Positions 9,613 to 17,665 of a DNA stretch of 55,377 nucleotides are shown in pieces. Each line of letters starts with the position of its first letter. Position 1 is the stretch's first letter. The notes under the pieces are model-generated. The model was given only the letters and a program-made list of their open reading frames with translations, had not been told where the DNA came from and searched no databases. The stretch spans positions 1 through 55,377 of the forward strand of contig CABSLA010000010.1 in NCBI GenBank assembly GCA_902478545.1, given 5' to 3'. This stretch comes from an uncultured Collinsella sp. Its GTDB lineage: Bacteria > Actinomycetota > Coriobacteriia > Coriobacteriales > Coriobacteriaceae. The position numbers and the translations under genes are program-made.

Positions 9613-9648
9613 AAAGGCCACTCGGAAGCTGCCGGGTGGCCTTTGTTG
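9613..9648 (+). terminator. strong hairpin terminator after ffh, possibly bidirectional
   Basis: AAAGGCCACTCGG (9613-9625) pairs with CCGGGTGGCCTTT (9632-9644), a 13-bp stem with one G-U pair and a 6-base loop. Its A-rich left and T-rich right sides could stop transcription from ffh and from the converging DUF134-NifX gene. Confidence 0.85.
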
Positions 9649-9707
9649 TTGGCTTTGATTGTTGAGTTGCGTTCGGCGTCGCGCCCCGAGCTCGCGGTGT
9701 CGTGCCG

Positions 9708-10472
9708 TTAGTGGCAGCCACAGCCCTCGTGGCCCTCGTGCTCGTGATGGTCGTGGCAGCTGCAGGACTCGCCGTGTTCGTGGGCGTGGCCGTGGTCATG
9801 GCCGTGGCAGCCGCATGTGGCCTCGCCGTTCTGTGCGAGCGTGCCGGCAATAAGGGCTTCGACGCAAGCGTCGCAGCTGCCCTGGGCACCTGCGTATACC
9901 GTGATGCCGGCTTGGGCAAGCGCGTTGATGGCGCCACCGCCGATGCCGCCGCAGATGAGCGTGTCCACACCGCCGTTGGCGAGCAGGCCCGCCAGGGCAC
10001 CGTGGCCGGTGCCGCCGGTGCCCACGACCTGCTCGTTGAGCACCTTGCCGTCCTGAATGTCGTAGATCTTGAACTGCTCGCTGCGGCCAAAGTGCATAAA
10101 GATGTTGCCGTTGTCGTACGTGGTTGCCACCCTCATGGTGTCGACCTCCTTTGCTGGCCATGCGGCCGTCGCTGTGGTGATGGGGGAGTACGCGATATTG
10201 CCGCCCTCGATGATGAGCGCTCGTCCGTTGACCAGCGCATTTGCTACCTTGCGATGCGCACGGCTGCAGATTGCCGCCACCGTGGCGCGCGCGATGCCCA
10301 TCTGCTGTGCGACTGCCTCTTGGTTAAGGCCTTCCAGGTCGCACAGGCGCAGCACCTCGAGTTCGTCGATCGTCATGTCGATGGCGTCTCCGCTCGCCAG
10401 GCCATCGGGGGTAAAGCCGCGGTATTCGGGGATGATCCCGACGCGGCGCAGTTTCTCGCGTCTTCCTGCCAT
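9708..10472 (-). CDS. DUF134 HTH - NifX/NifB-type cofactor domain fusion with His/Cys tail
   Basis: A 254-residue protein in three parts. Residues 1-95 match the DUF134 (UPF0251) helix-turn-helix family, with TIDELEVLRLCDLEGLNQE and ARATVAAICSRAHRKVANAL. Residues 113-220 match the dinitrogenase iron-molybdenum cofactor (NifX/NifB C-terminal) family: MRVATTYDNGNIFMHFGRSE and TGGTGHGALAGLL. The tail is extremely rich in His and Cys and probably binds metal. AAGGAGG precedes the ATG at 10472. A second AAAGGAGG lies 8 bases before an internal in-frame ATG at 10136, so a separate 142-residue NifX-like product is likely as well. Twin palindromes flank the promoter. No nitrogenase genes are nearby; metal-responsive self-regulation is an inference. 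Confidence 0.85.
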   Translation of the reverse strand: MAGRREKLRRVGIIPEYRGFTPDGLASGDAIDMTIDELEVLRLCDLEGLNQEAVAQQMGIARATVAAICSRAHRKVANALVNGRALIIEGGNIAYSPITTATAAWPAKEVDTMRVATTYDNGNIFMHFGRSEQFKIYDIQDGKVLNEQVVGTGGTGHGALAGLLANGGVDTLICGGIGGGAINALAQAGITVYAGAQGSCDACVEALIAGTLAQNGEATCGCHGHDHGHAHEHGESCSCHDHHEHEGHEGCGCH

Positions 10473-10486
10473 GCACCCTCCTTATC

Positions 10487-10498
10487 TGACATATGTCA
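10487..10498. promoter_or_regulatory. palindromic operator candidate, start-site proximal
   Basis: Perfect 12-base palindrome TGACATATGTCA. It overlaps the predicted transcription start of the reverse DUF134-NifX gene and lies just upstream of its ribosome-binding site. A near-identical copy lies 53 bases away at 10540. Confidence 0.6.
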
Positions 10499-10503
10499 AC
10501 AAT

Positions 10504-10531
10504 AGAATAACGAAACTGTAGATTTGCGCAA
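10504..10531 (-). promoter_or_regulatory. candidate promoter of the DUF134-NifX gene
   Basis: Read on the reverse strand: TTGCGC (10531 to 10526), a 16-base spacer, then TATTCT (10509 to 10504). It lies between the two palindromes and points to the gene at 10472. Confidence 0.5.
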
Positions 10532-10539
10532 GGAATTTC

Positions 10540-10551
10540 TGGCATATGTCA
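10540..10551. promoter_or_regulatory. palindromic operator candidate, distal copy
   Basis: TGGCATATGTCA, one mismatch from the proximal palindrome. The symmetry extends to TCTGGCATATGTCAGA (10538-10553). It lies upstream of the reverse -35 and 87 bases before the thyA start, so it could also affect thyA. Confidence 0.55.
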
Positions 10552-10638
10552 GAAAATGACGGCTTGTGTTTGGGCTGTGGGGCCGCGTGCGCCTGGGCTA
10601 CAATGAATCTCGCTTGTAGGCGACTGACAGGAGGGTCA

Positions 10639-11487
10639 ATGAGCAAAGCTGATCAACAGTTTGTAACCATGTGCCGCGATATTCTGGACCATGGCACCAC
10701 CACCGAGGGCCAAAAGGTCCGCCCGGTGTGGGAGGATGGCACCCCTGCCTATACCATTAAAAACTTTGGTGTCACGGCCCGCTACGACCTGCGTGAGGAG
10801 TTTCCGGCTCTTACCCTGCGTCGTACGGCCCTCAAATCTGCCATGGACGAGATCCTATGGATCTATCAGAAGAAGTCCAATAACGTGCATGACCTCAACA
10901 GCCATATCTGGGATGAGTGGGCCGACGAGACCGGTTCCATCGGCAAGGCCTACGGGTATCAGATTGGCCAGAAAAGCCATTATGCCGAGGGTGACTTTGA
11001 CCAGATGGACCGCGTGCTGTACGACCTTAAGCACACGCCGTACAGCCGCCGCATTATGACGAACACCTATGTGTTTAGCGATCTGTCCGAGATGCACCTG
11101 TATCCGTGCGCCTACAGCGTGATGTATAACGTGACGCAGCGCCCGCAGGATGACAAGCCGACGCTCAACATGATTCTCAACCAGCGTAGCCAGGACATTT
11201 TGGCCGCGAACAACTGGAATGTGTGCCAGTACGCCATTTTGCTGATGATGGTTGCGCAGTCGGTCGATATGATCGCTGGCGAGCTGCTGCACGTGATTGC
11301 CGATGCCCACATTTACGACCGTCATGTCGATATCATCCGCGAACTTATCGAGCGTCCGCAGTTTGCGGCTCCCAAGGTAACGCTCAACCCCGATGTGCAT
11401 GATTTCTACGCGTTTACGACCGATGATCTGATCGTCGAGGGCTATGAGCACGGCCCGCAGGTCAAGAACATCCCCATTGCGGTGTAG
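10639..11487 (+). CDS. thyA: thymidylate synthase
   Basis: A 282-residue folate-dependent thymidylate synthase, which methylates dUMP to dTMP. The catalytic cysteine is in HLYPCAYSVMYNV. The phosphate-binding segment is LNQRSQDILAANNWN, and HIYDRH supplies the His/Tyr pair. The cysteine context PCAY, rather than the common PPCH, marks a divergent branch that resembles, from memory, the Bacillus subtilis/phage-type ThyA. The ATG at 10639 is set by CAGGAGGG just before it; a longer reading back to 10546 would start inside the upstream palindrome. folA follows 9 bases after the stop and regenerates the folate used here. A possible -10 (TACAAT) is at 10599. Confidence 0.93.
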   Translation: MSKADQQFVTMCRDILDHGTTTEGQKVRPVWEDGTPAYTIKNFGVTARYDLREEFPALTLRRTALKSAMDEILWIYQKKSNNVHDLNSHIWDEWADETGSIGKAYGYQIGQKSHYAEGDFDQMDRVLYDLKHTPYSRRIMTNTYVFSDLSEMHLYPCAYSVMYNVTQRPQDDKPTLNMILNQRSQDILAANNWNVCQYAILLMMVAQSVDMIAGELLHVIADAHIYDRHVDIIRELIERPQFAAPKVTLNPDVHDFYAFTTDDLIVEGYEHGPQVKNIPIAV

Positions 11488-11496
11488 GTGACGCGC

Positions 11497-12015
11497 ATGA
11501 CGTGTAAGCTTTCTGCCATTGTCGCCGTGTGCGATGACTGGGGTATTGGGTGCGAGGGTGACATGGTCGTGTCCAACCGTGCCGACATGCTCCATTTTGT
11601 GGCGTGCACCAAAGGCTGTCCGGTCATTATGGGACGCAAGACGCTGCTGAGTTTTCCCGGCGGGCGTCCGCTTAAGAATCGCCGCAACATTGTGCTCACG
11701 CGCGACGAGAGCTTTGCTGCCGAGGGCGTCGACGTGGTGCATAGCATCGACGAAGCGCTCGCCGCGGTAGCTGATGAACGCGTTGCGTGGGTGATTGGCG
11801 GCGGCGAGGTATATCGACAGTTTTTGCCGTATTGCGTCGAGGCCGAGGTTACGCATAACCATTGCGTGCATGACGTGGATACGTGCTTTCCCGATCTGGA
11901 TGCCGATCCCGCTTGGGAGATTGCGCGGGCCAGCGAATCGGCGGTTGTCGCTGCCGGAGAGGGCGATGAGGGCCTCAAATATGAGTTCGCGACGTATCGT
12001 CGCGTTGATGCGTAA
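11497..12015 (+). CDS. folA: dihydrofolate reductase
   Basis: A 172-residue dihydrofolate reductase that restores tetrahydrofolate after the thymidylate synthase reaction. Typical elements are IVAVCDDWGIGCEGDM at the N-terminus, PVIMGRKTLLSFPGGRPL with the NADPH-contact region, RRNIVLTRD, and WVIGGGEVYRQFLPY. The ATG at 11497 is preferred to the GTG at 11488 because an AGGTGA site precedes it. thyA-folA is a common two-gene unit. The trailing sequence includes the expected YEFATYRR end. Confidence 0.92.
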   Translation: MTCKLSAIVAVCDDWGIGCEGDMVVSNRADMLHFVACTKGCPVIMGRKTLLSFPGGRPLKNRRNIVLTRDESFAAEGVDVVHSIDEALAAVADERVAWVIGGGEVYRQFLPYCVEAEVTHNHCVHDVDTCFPDLDADPAWEIARASESAVVAAGEGDEGLKYEFATYRRVDA

Positions 12016-12124
12016 ACCCGATTATCGCTTCGGTATTATCGGGTTGGAATGAGTGGCGGGGCGGCGCATGGCGTTGCCCCGATATTTGTATAGGTGCTGT
12101 AAAGAAGGGTGCGGGCTGGCTGCT

Positions 12125-13039
12125 ATGACTGATGCCGTTGAGGTGCTGCGAATCGATTCGCTCGAGGACGAGCGGCTCGATGCCTACGTGCGACTGACCG
12201 AGCGCGAGCTTCGCTGCGTGCTGGAGCCGCAAAAGGGCATCTTTATCGCCGAGAGTGCCAAGGTTATCGAGCGCGCGGTGCGCGCCGGATACGAGCCGGT
12301 GAGCTTTCTTTTGGGCGAACGCTGGCTCGACCAGATGATACCGCTGTTTGAGCGCCTGGCGGTACGCGAAGGTGCGGGCCCGGTTCCCGTGTTCGTGGCC
12401 TCGATGGAGCTTATGGAGCAGCTGACGGGCTTCAATGTGACGCGCGGTGCGCTCGCGGCATTCCGTCGTCCACGCCAGATTCCGGTAACCGAGTTCTTGG
12501 GCGGCGTCGTCGAGGCGGCGGGAGAGCGCCCGGTGCGCGTGTGCGTGCTCGAGGGTATTGTCGACCACACCAACGTCGGCGCGATTTTCCGCTCGGCCGC
12601 CGCACTCAATGTCGACGGCATTCTGGTGAGCCCTACGTGCTGCGATCCACTGTATCGTCGCTCGGCTCGCGTGAGCATGGGCACCGTGTTCCAGGTGCCC
12701 TGGACACGCATTGGCAGCGAGGCGCGCGTATGGCCGCATGATGGGCTGGCGGCGCTGCACGATGCCGGCTTTTCGTGTGCCGCAATGGCGTTGACGGATG
12801 ATTCGGTGTCATTGGACGATCCCGCGCTGCAGGAGATTGACCGCCTGGCAATCTTTATGGGCACCGAGGGTGCCGGCCTGGGCGCCAAGACCATCTCGGG
12901 CTGTGACCGAGCCGTGCGCATTCCGATGGCGCACGGGGTCGATTCGCTTAACGTGGCCGCGGCAAGTGCTGTCGCCTTTTGGCAGCTGTGCCCGCATGTG
13001 AGCAACGAGTACCACTACCAGCCGGGGCTGTATCACTAG
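12125..13039 (+). CDS. SPOUT (TrmH/SpoU) family RNA 2'-O-methyltransferase
   Basis: A 304-residue RNA methyltransferase. The N-terminal 110 residues form a substrate-binding L30e-like region. The C-terminal SpoU domain has the knotted-fold motifs GIVDHTNVGAIFRSAAAL, FMGTEGAGL and RIPMAHGVDSLNVAAASAVAF, which bind S-adenosylmethionine and form the active site. The target RNA cannot be told from sequence; 23S rRNA or tRNA are both possible. The ATG at 12125 is chosen because the family fold begins there, although the nearest purine-rich site (GAAGGG) is rather far away; the longer reading from 12053 adds an unlike Arg/Cys-rich stretch. Confidence 0.85.
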   Translation: MTDAVEVLRIDSLEDERLDAYVRLTERELRCVLEPQKGIFIAESAKVIERAVRAGYEPVSFLLGERWLDQMIPLFERLAVREGAGPVPVFVASMELMEQLTGFNVTRGALAAFRRPRQIPVTEFLGGVVEAAGERPVRVCVLEGIVDHTNVGAIFRSAAALNVDGILVSPTCCDPLYRRSARVSMGTVFQVPWTRIGSEARVWPHDGLAALHDAGFSCAAMALTDDSVSLDDPALQEIDRLAIFMGTEGAGLGAKTISGCDRAVRIPMAHGVDSLNVAAASAVAFWQLCPHVSNEYHYQPGLYH

Positions 13040-13164
13040 GCAGATATTTCGCACCGGGCTCTGGTTTGGGGCGTTTCGGCCGATATCGGTCGGTGCTAAG
13101 CTGGTATTGGCTTTGGTCTTAAATTGCCGTTTTGTTGTATGACGTACGCTAGTGGGGAGGGCGT

Positions 13165-14514
13165 GTGGCTAAGAAATCTACGGCTATCGATGTAACGCAG
13201 GGTGTTATTTGGCAGCAGCTGCTTTCTCTGTGCGTTCCCATCTTTTTTAGTTCGTTTTTTCAGCAGGCCTACACGCTTATCGGTACCTATATCGTCGGTC
13301 AGTTTGGCGGCAAGCTCGCGCTGGGTGGCATTCAGGCCACGATGGTGCTCACCGAGCTCTGCATTGGTTTTTGCGTCGGTGTGGGTGCTGGCTGTGCCGT
13401 TATTACCGGTCAGTTTTTTGGCCAGCACGATGACGAGCGCCTGAGCCGATCGGTCCACACGGCCATGACGCTCGCGCTGGTGGGCGGTATCGCTTTCTCG
13501 ATTCTTGGCATAGTGTTCGTTGAGCCCATGCTGGTGCTTATGAATACGCCGCATGAACTATTGGCCGAGGGCGTGGCCTATGCCCGTTGCTATTTTGCCG
13601 CCATGGTTGCGGCGCTGCTGCTCAATATGGGAACGGCATTGCTGCGCGCCGTGGGCGACACGCGCGGGCCCGCTGTGATCATCGCTTCCGGCTGCCTTGT
13701 TAATGCGGTGCTGGATGTCATCTTCGTTGCCGTACTTCATATGGAGGCTCTGGGCTGCGGCATCGCGGTGGCGCTGACCATTTGCTCCAATGCCACGATG
13801 ATCGTGATTCGCATGATGCACGCACCGGGTGCGTGGCGGCTTTCACTGTCCAAACTCGGCATTGATCCTGGTATTTGTAAGAGCATGATTTCGTGTGGTC
13901 TGCCGCTTGGCTTTCAGTCTGCTGCGTATTCGATTTCCAACGTTTTGATTCAGGTGTCGGTCAACTCGTTTGGTGCCGATGTCACCACGGCTTGGGGTCT
14001 TTCGGGCCGCCTGGATGGCATTGTCTGGATGGTTACCGAGGCGCTTGGCGTGTCGATTACCACGTTCTCGGCACAGAACTTTGGCGCGCGCAACTACGAG
14101 CGCATGCGAAAGGGCTACCATACGTCGCTCGTGCTGTCGTTTATGCTCATTGGTGGCCTGTCTGCCGTGCTGCTGGTGTTCTCGGGTCCGTTGTCGCGCC
14201 TGTTTGTCGACGATGCTTCGATTTCGGCGTACACCACGACCATCCTCCATTTCATTGCGCCGTTCTATGCGATTTTCTCGATTATCGAGAACGCCTCGGG
14301 TTCCATCCGCGGCGCCGGCGTGAGCTTGCAGCCCATGCTGCTCACGATTTTTGGCACCGTCGTGCTCAGGGTGATCTGGGTGTTTGCGATTATGCCGTTC
14401 GATCCGTCGCTTGAGCACCTGCTGCTGGTCTACCCCGTAACCTGGCTCATCACCGCCATAATGTTCACCATCTACCACCACAGCGGCAACTGGCTCGGCC
14501 GCGCCACTGCCTAG
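13165..14514 (+). CDS. MATE family efflux transporter
   Basis: A 449-residue integral membrane protein with about twelve hydrophobic segments in two halves, as in the multidrug and toxic compound extrusion family (NorM/DinF type). These use Na+ or H+ gradients to export drugs or metabolites. The first half starts LCVPIFFSSFFQQAYTLIG with the family's conserved G-rich IGTYIVGQFGG, and the second half shows GLPLGFQSAAYSISN. The substrate is unknown. It starts with GTG at 13165 behind GGGGAGGG (13153-13160). It converges on cobA, and the stop codons of both genes lie in one inverted repeat. Confidence 0.9.
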   Translation: MAKKSTAIDVTQGVIWQQLLSLCVPIFFSSFFQQAYTLIGTYIVGQFGGKLALGGIQATMVLTELCIGFCVGVGAGCAVITGQFFGQHDDERLSRSVHTAMTLALVGGIAFSILGIVFVEPMLVLMNTPHELLAEGVAYARCYFAAMVAALLLNMGTALLRAVGDTRGPAVIIASGCLVNAVLDVIFVAVLHMEALGCGIAVALTICSNATMIVIRMMHAPGAWRLSLSKLGIDPGICKSMISCGLPLGFQSAAYSISNVLIQVSVNSFGADVTTAWGLSGRLDGIVWMVTEALGVSITTFSAQNFGARNYERMRKGYHTSLVLSFMLIGGLSAVLLVFSGPLSRLFVDDASISAYTTTILHFIAPFYAIFSIIENASGSIRGAGVSLQPMLLTIFGTVVLRVIWVFAIMPFDPSLEHLLLVYPVTWLITAIMFTIYHHSGNWLGRATA

Positions 14515-14540
14515 CCATTGGGGACGTCCGCAATGGCTAG
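14511..14540. terminator. inverted repeat carrying both stop codons of convergent genes
   Basis: CTAGCCATTG (14511-14520) is a perfect inverted copy of CAATGGCTAG (14531-14540) around a 10-base loop. The stop codons of the MATE gene (14512-14514) and cobA (14539-14537) are inside the stem. There is no T run. The loop side includes TTGGGGACGT, repeated at 22224. Confidence 0.5.
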
Positions 14541-15022
14541 TATTCGATGCCTTGGCGGGCTAGGAGGCCTTCGTCGAAGTAGTGTTTGACGGGGCGCATT
14601 TCGGTTACTAGGTCGGCAAGGTCGGCGAGGGGCAGCAAGCCACGGCCGGTGAGCACGAGCTCCGTGGTGGCGGGCTTCATTGCGATTAACGCTTCGACAT
14701 CTTCGCGCGTCACAAAGCCCCGTCGCATGGCTTCTCCCAGCTCATCCAAGATCAGCACGTCGACCTGGCTAATCTGCTCGCGCGCCAGCTCCATGATCTG
14801 TGCGGCACAGGCTTCGGGCGTGTCGCGGTCGGCTTGTACGATGCGTAGCCCCAATCGAGGTGCTGCGTCATGTTCGGCACAGTGCAGCTTCTTGGCAAAC
14901 TGAAGCATGAGCACGTTAAGTCCATAGCCCGTGGCGCGCAGCGCGAGGCCCAGCGCAGCCGTCGTCTTGCCCTTGCCGTCGCCCGTATAGATTTGAACCT
15001 TGCCGACTTCCAGTGATGCCAT
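14537..15022 (-). CDS. cobA: corrinoid adenosyltransferase
   Basis: A 161-residue CobA/BtuR-type ATP:corrinoid adenosyltransferase, which attaches the 5'-deoxyadenosyl group to cobalamin. The P-loop is IYTGDGKGKTTAALGLALRA near the N-terminus, followed by LILDELGEA and LTGRGLLPLADLADLVTEM, and the ending VKHYFDEGLLARQGIEY is typical. It lacks the longer N-terminal arm of E. coli BtuR (196 residues from memory). No other cobalamin gene is in the window, so it may act in salvage. It is divergent from ftsH, 77 bases away. Confidence 0.9.
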   Translation of the reverse strand: MASLEVGKVQIYTGDGKGKTTAALGLALRATGYGLNVLMLQFAKKLHCAEHDAAPRLGLRIVQADRDTPEACAAQIMELAREQISQVDVLILDELGEAMRRGFVTREDVEALIAMKPATTELVLTGRGLLPLADLADLVTEMRPVKHYFDEGLLARQGIEY

Positions 15023-15099
15023 CTCTGTCCTTTCGTGCCCGGCGTCGGTTTATCGCCGTCCGGGTTGGGTATTCTAGAAAACATTATCAACCCCAGTAG

Positions 15100-17007
15100 A
15101 TGGAGTTCAAGCAGATGGAGATGGATGACCACAAACGTAGACGGAATATGATCCTCTACGTGCTCATCGCCTTCGTCGTCTACCTCGTGCTCTCGACCGT
15201 ACTGTTCCCCAACATCGGTCACACGCAGCAGATTACGAAGACCGATTACTCGACGTTTGTCAAAGCGCTCGATAAGAAGAGTGTCGACAAGGTCGAGTAC
15301 AACACGGACGATTACACGATTTATTACACCAAGAAGGGCGAGGACGAGAACATCGCCTACAAGACGACCGGTGTGCCGAATGACGCGGGCTTTACCGATC
15401 GCGTGCTTGAATCTGGCGCCTCGCTTGAGTCGGTCGTTCCCGATAAGAACTCGGGTCTGATGACCTACTACCTGCTCACCCTCATTCTTCCCATAGCCAT
15501 CTTCTTCCTGATCGGCTGGTGGCTCAACCGCCGCATGAAGAAGGCCATGGGCGATGACGGTCCGTCGATGAACTTTGGCGGCGGTGGTTTTGGCGGCGGC
15601 GGACTGGGTAAGTCCGGCGCGCGCGTGATCGCCTCCAAGGACGTGGGCGTGACCTTTAAGGATGTCGCCGGCCAGGAAGAGGCCAAGGAGTCCCTCAAGG
15701 AGGTCGTCGACTTTCTGGAGAAGCCGCAGCGCTACGAGGAAATCGGCGCCAAGCTGCCGCGCGGTGCTCTTCTTGTCGGCCCTCCGGGTACCGGTAAGAC
15801 CCTGCTTGCCAAGGCCGTTGCCGGCGAGGCGGGCGTGCCGTTCTTTAGTATTTCGGGTTCTGAGTTTGTTGAGATGTTCGTCGGCCGCGGCGCCGCCAAG
15901 GTGCGCGATCTGTTTAAGCAGGCCAAGGAAAAGGCCCCGTGTATCGTGTTCATCGACGAGATCGATACCATCGGCAAGAAGCGCGATGGCGGTGGCTTTA
16001 GCGGCAACGATGAGCGTGAGCAGACGCTCAACCAGTTGCTGACCGAGATGGACGGCTTCGATAACCACAAGGGTATTGTCGTTCTCGCTGCTACCAACCG
16101 TCCCGACAGCCTTGATCCGGCCCTGTTGCGCCCCGGTCGTTTTGACCGCCGCATCCCCGTCGAGTTGCCCGATCTGACCGGCCGTAAGAACATCCTCGAG
16201 CTCCACGCCAAGAGTGTGAAGACCGAGCCGCCGATCGATCTGACCGCGATTGCCCGCGCCACGCCCGGTGCCTCGGGCGCCGACCTGGCCAATATCATCA
16301 ACGAGGGCGCCCTGCGTGCTGTCCGCGAGGGCCGCAAGCGCGCCACGCAGGACGATTTTGAGGAGTCGGTGGAGGTTGTCATCGCGGGTCAGCAGCGTAA
16401 GTCCACGGTGCTGTCCGACCACGAGAAGCAGGTCGTTTCCTACCACGAGATCGGCCATGCCATCGTCGCTGCCCGCCAAAAGGGTTCCGCGCCGGTTACC
16501 AAGATCACCATCGTGCCGCGCACGAGCGGTGCTCTTGGCTATACCATGCAGGTCGAGGAGGACGAGCGCTTCCTGACGACACGCCAGGAGGTCTTGGACA
16601 AGCTTGCCGTCTACTGCGGTGGTCGCGCGGCCGAGGAACTCATCTTTGGCGAGATGACGACCGGTGCCGCCAACGATATCGAACAGGCCACCAAGCTCGC
16701 CCGCAACATGGTGACGCGCTTTGGTATGTCCGACGAGTTTGGCATGATGGCGCTCGGTACCGTGCAGAATGCGTACCTCAACCAGGACACGTCGCTCACC
16801 TGCGCTCCCGGTACGGCCGAGCGCGTGGACGCGATTGTCGCCAAGCTGATCGAGGATGCGCACGACCGCGCTCTGCAGATCCTGAAGGAGAACAAGTTCA
16901 AGCTCCACGAGCTGGCTCGTTACCTGTACAAGAAGGAGACGATCACGGGCGAGGAGTTTATGAATCTCCTCACGCGCGAGAATCCGCTGATGCCAAAGCA
17001 GCAGTAA
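15100..17007 (+). CDS. ftsH: ATP-dependent zinc metalloprotease FtsH
   Basis: A 635-residue membrane-anchored AAA protease. Two membrane segments (about residues 17-35 and 126-146) flank an extracytoplasmic domain. A glycine-rich linker leads to the AAA module with Walker A GPPGTGKT (227-234), Walker B CIVFIDEID and the arginine-finger region RPGRFDRRI. The zinc site is HEIGH (449-453), a variant of the usual HEAGH. It degrades misfolded membrane proteins and regulators. Starts at 15100, 15115 and 15121 are all in frame; GGAG at 15103-15106 would suit 15115, so the first five residues are uncertain. A strong terminator follows. Confidence 0.94.
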   Translation: MEFKQMEMDDHKRRRNMILYVLIAFVVYLVLSTVLFPNIGHTQQITKTDYSTFVKALDKKSVDKVEYNTDDYTIYYTKKGEDENIAYKTTGVPNDAGFTDRVLESGASLESVVPDKNSGLMTYYLLTLILPIAIFFLIGWWLNRRMKKAMGDDGPSMNFGGGGFGGGGLGKSGARVIASKDVGVTFKDVAGQEEAKESLKEVVDFLEKPQRYEEIGAKLPRGALLVGPPGTGKTLLAKAVAGEAGVPFFSISGSEFVEMFVGRGAAKVRDLFKQAKEKAPCIVFIDEIDTIGKKRDGGGFSGNDEREQTLNQLLTEMDGFDNHKGIVVLAATNRPDSLDPALLRPGRFDRRIPVELPDLTGRKNILELHAKSVKTEPPIDLTAIARATPGASGADLANIINEGALRAVREGRKRATQDDFEESVEVVIAGQQRKSTVLSDHEKQVVSYHEIGHAIVAARQKGSAPVTKITIVPRTSGALGYTMQVEEDERFLTTRQEVLDKLAVYCGGRAAEELIFGEMTTGAANDIEQATKLARNMVTRFGMSDEFGMMALGTVQNAYLNQDTSLTCAPGTAERVDAIVAKLIEDAHDRALQILKENKFKLHELARYLYKKETITGEEFMNLLTRENPLMPKQQ

Positions 17008-17026
17008 GGCTGGTTGCACATTGTTG

Positions 17027-17066
17027 AACGCCCCATTTGAGTCTCTATCTCAAATGGGGCGTTTTA
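17027..17066 (+). terminator. intrinsic terminator after ftsH
   Basis: AACGCCCCATTTGAG (17027-17041) pairs perfectly with its inverse at 17049-17063, a 15-bp stem with a 7-base loop, followed by TTTT. Confidence 0.9.
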
Positions 17067-17082
17067 CGTGGGAGGGATATGT

Positions 17083-17535
17083 ATGAAGATCGTGGTGAGC
17101 GCCTGCTTGATGGGCGAGAGCTGCAAGTATAACGGGCTCGATAACTACCATCGCGAGCTGGTCGAAGCGTGCGAACGCACAGGGGCCGAGGTCCTGTTGG
17201 TGTGCCCTGAGGTCTTTGGCGGTCTGCCCACACCGCGCAAGCCGTCCGAGATTGTGAACGGCGAGGTTCGTACCTGCGAGGGCGCCTCGGTCGATCGTGA
17301 GTTTCGCCTGGGTGCCCAACGTGCGCTCGATATGTGTGAGCAGGCGGGCGGACCGGAAGAGATAGTCGCGTGCATCCTTCAGGACCGCAGCCCCTCGTGC
17401 GGTGCGGGTCACATCTACGACGGCACCTTTAGCGGTACGCTCACCGCGGGTAACGGTGTTTTCGTCGACCTGCTGCTGCGTCACGGGTACCGCGTGATTC
17501 CGGCCAGCGAATTTGACCCCAGTATGTTGGAATAG
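17083..17535 (+). CDS. DUF523 family protein
   Basis: A 150-residue protein of the DUF523 family, whose function is not established. Conserved features visible here are SACLMGESCKYNG at the start, CPEVFGGLPTPR, and ILQDRSPSCGAGHIYDGTFSG with paired cysteines that could bind a metal or a thiol cofactor. The ATG at 17083 lies 6 bases after GGGAGGG; the in-frame GTG at 17068 would place that site inside the gene, so it is rejected. It is isolated between two terminators and so is probably transcribed alone. Confidence 0.85.
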   Translation: MKIVVSACLMGESCKYNGLDNYHRELVEACERTGAEVLLVCPEVFGGLPTPRKPSEIVNGEVRTCEGASVDREFRLGAQRALDMCEQAGGPEEIVACILQDRSPSCGAGHIYDGTFSGTLTAGNGVFVDLLLRHGYRVIPASEFDPSMLE

Positions 17536-17541
17536 CAAATG

Positions 17542-17578
17542 AAAGGGGGAGGCCATCGAGTAGATGGTCGCCCCCTTT
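17542..17578 (+). terminator. hairpin terminator after the DUF523 gene
   Basis: AAAGGGGGAGGCCATC pairs with GATGGTCGCCCCCTTT (one mismatch) around GAGTA. The T-rich end is short. It may also serve the converging dehydrogenase gene. Confidence 0.7.
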
Positions 17579-17665
17579 ACTGGCAAGCTAAACTATTTCA
17601 ACAGATGTTCAATGGCGTTTGCCCATATAAAACCTGCCAAAATAATCCTGTCCCTTTTTGGTAGG

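Noticed and set aside
10546..10638. N-terminal extension of thyA back to 10546
   Set aside because: The first residues do not match the family, and a good ribosome site marks the start at 10639; the earlier ATG is part of a palindrome.
13051..13096. GCACCG/CGGTGC inverted repeat with the palindrome CCGATATCGG before the MATE gene
   Set aside because: The arms are short and the interior asymmetric; there is no T run or matching operator elsewhere in the window.
14752..17019. 755-codon open frame on the reverse strand across cobA and ftsH
   Set aside because: It is the mirror of the strongly supported ftsH gene; GC-rich codon bias opens such frames. The translation shows no family and is repetitive in Leu, Gly, Asp and Val.
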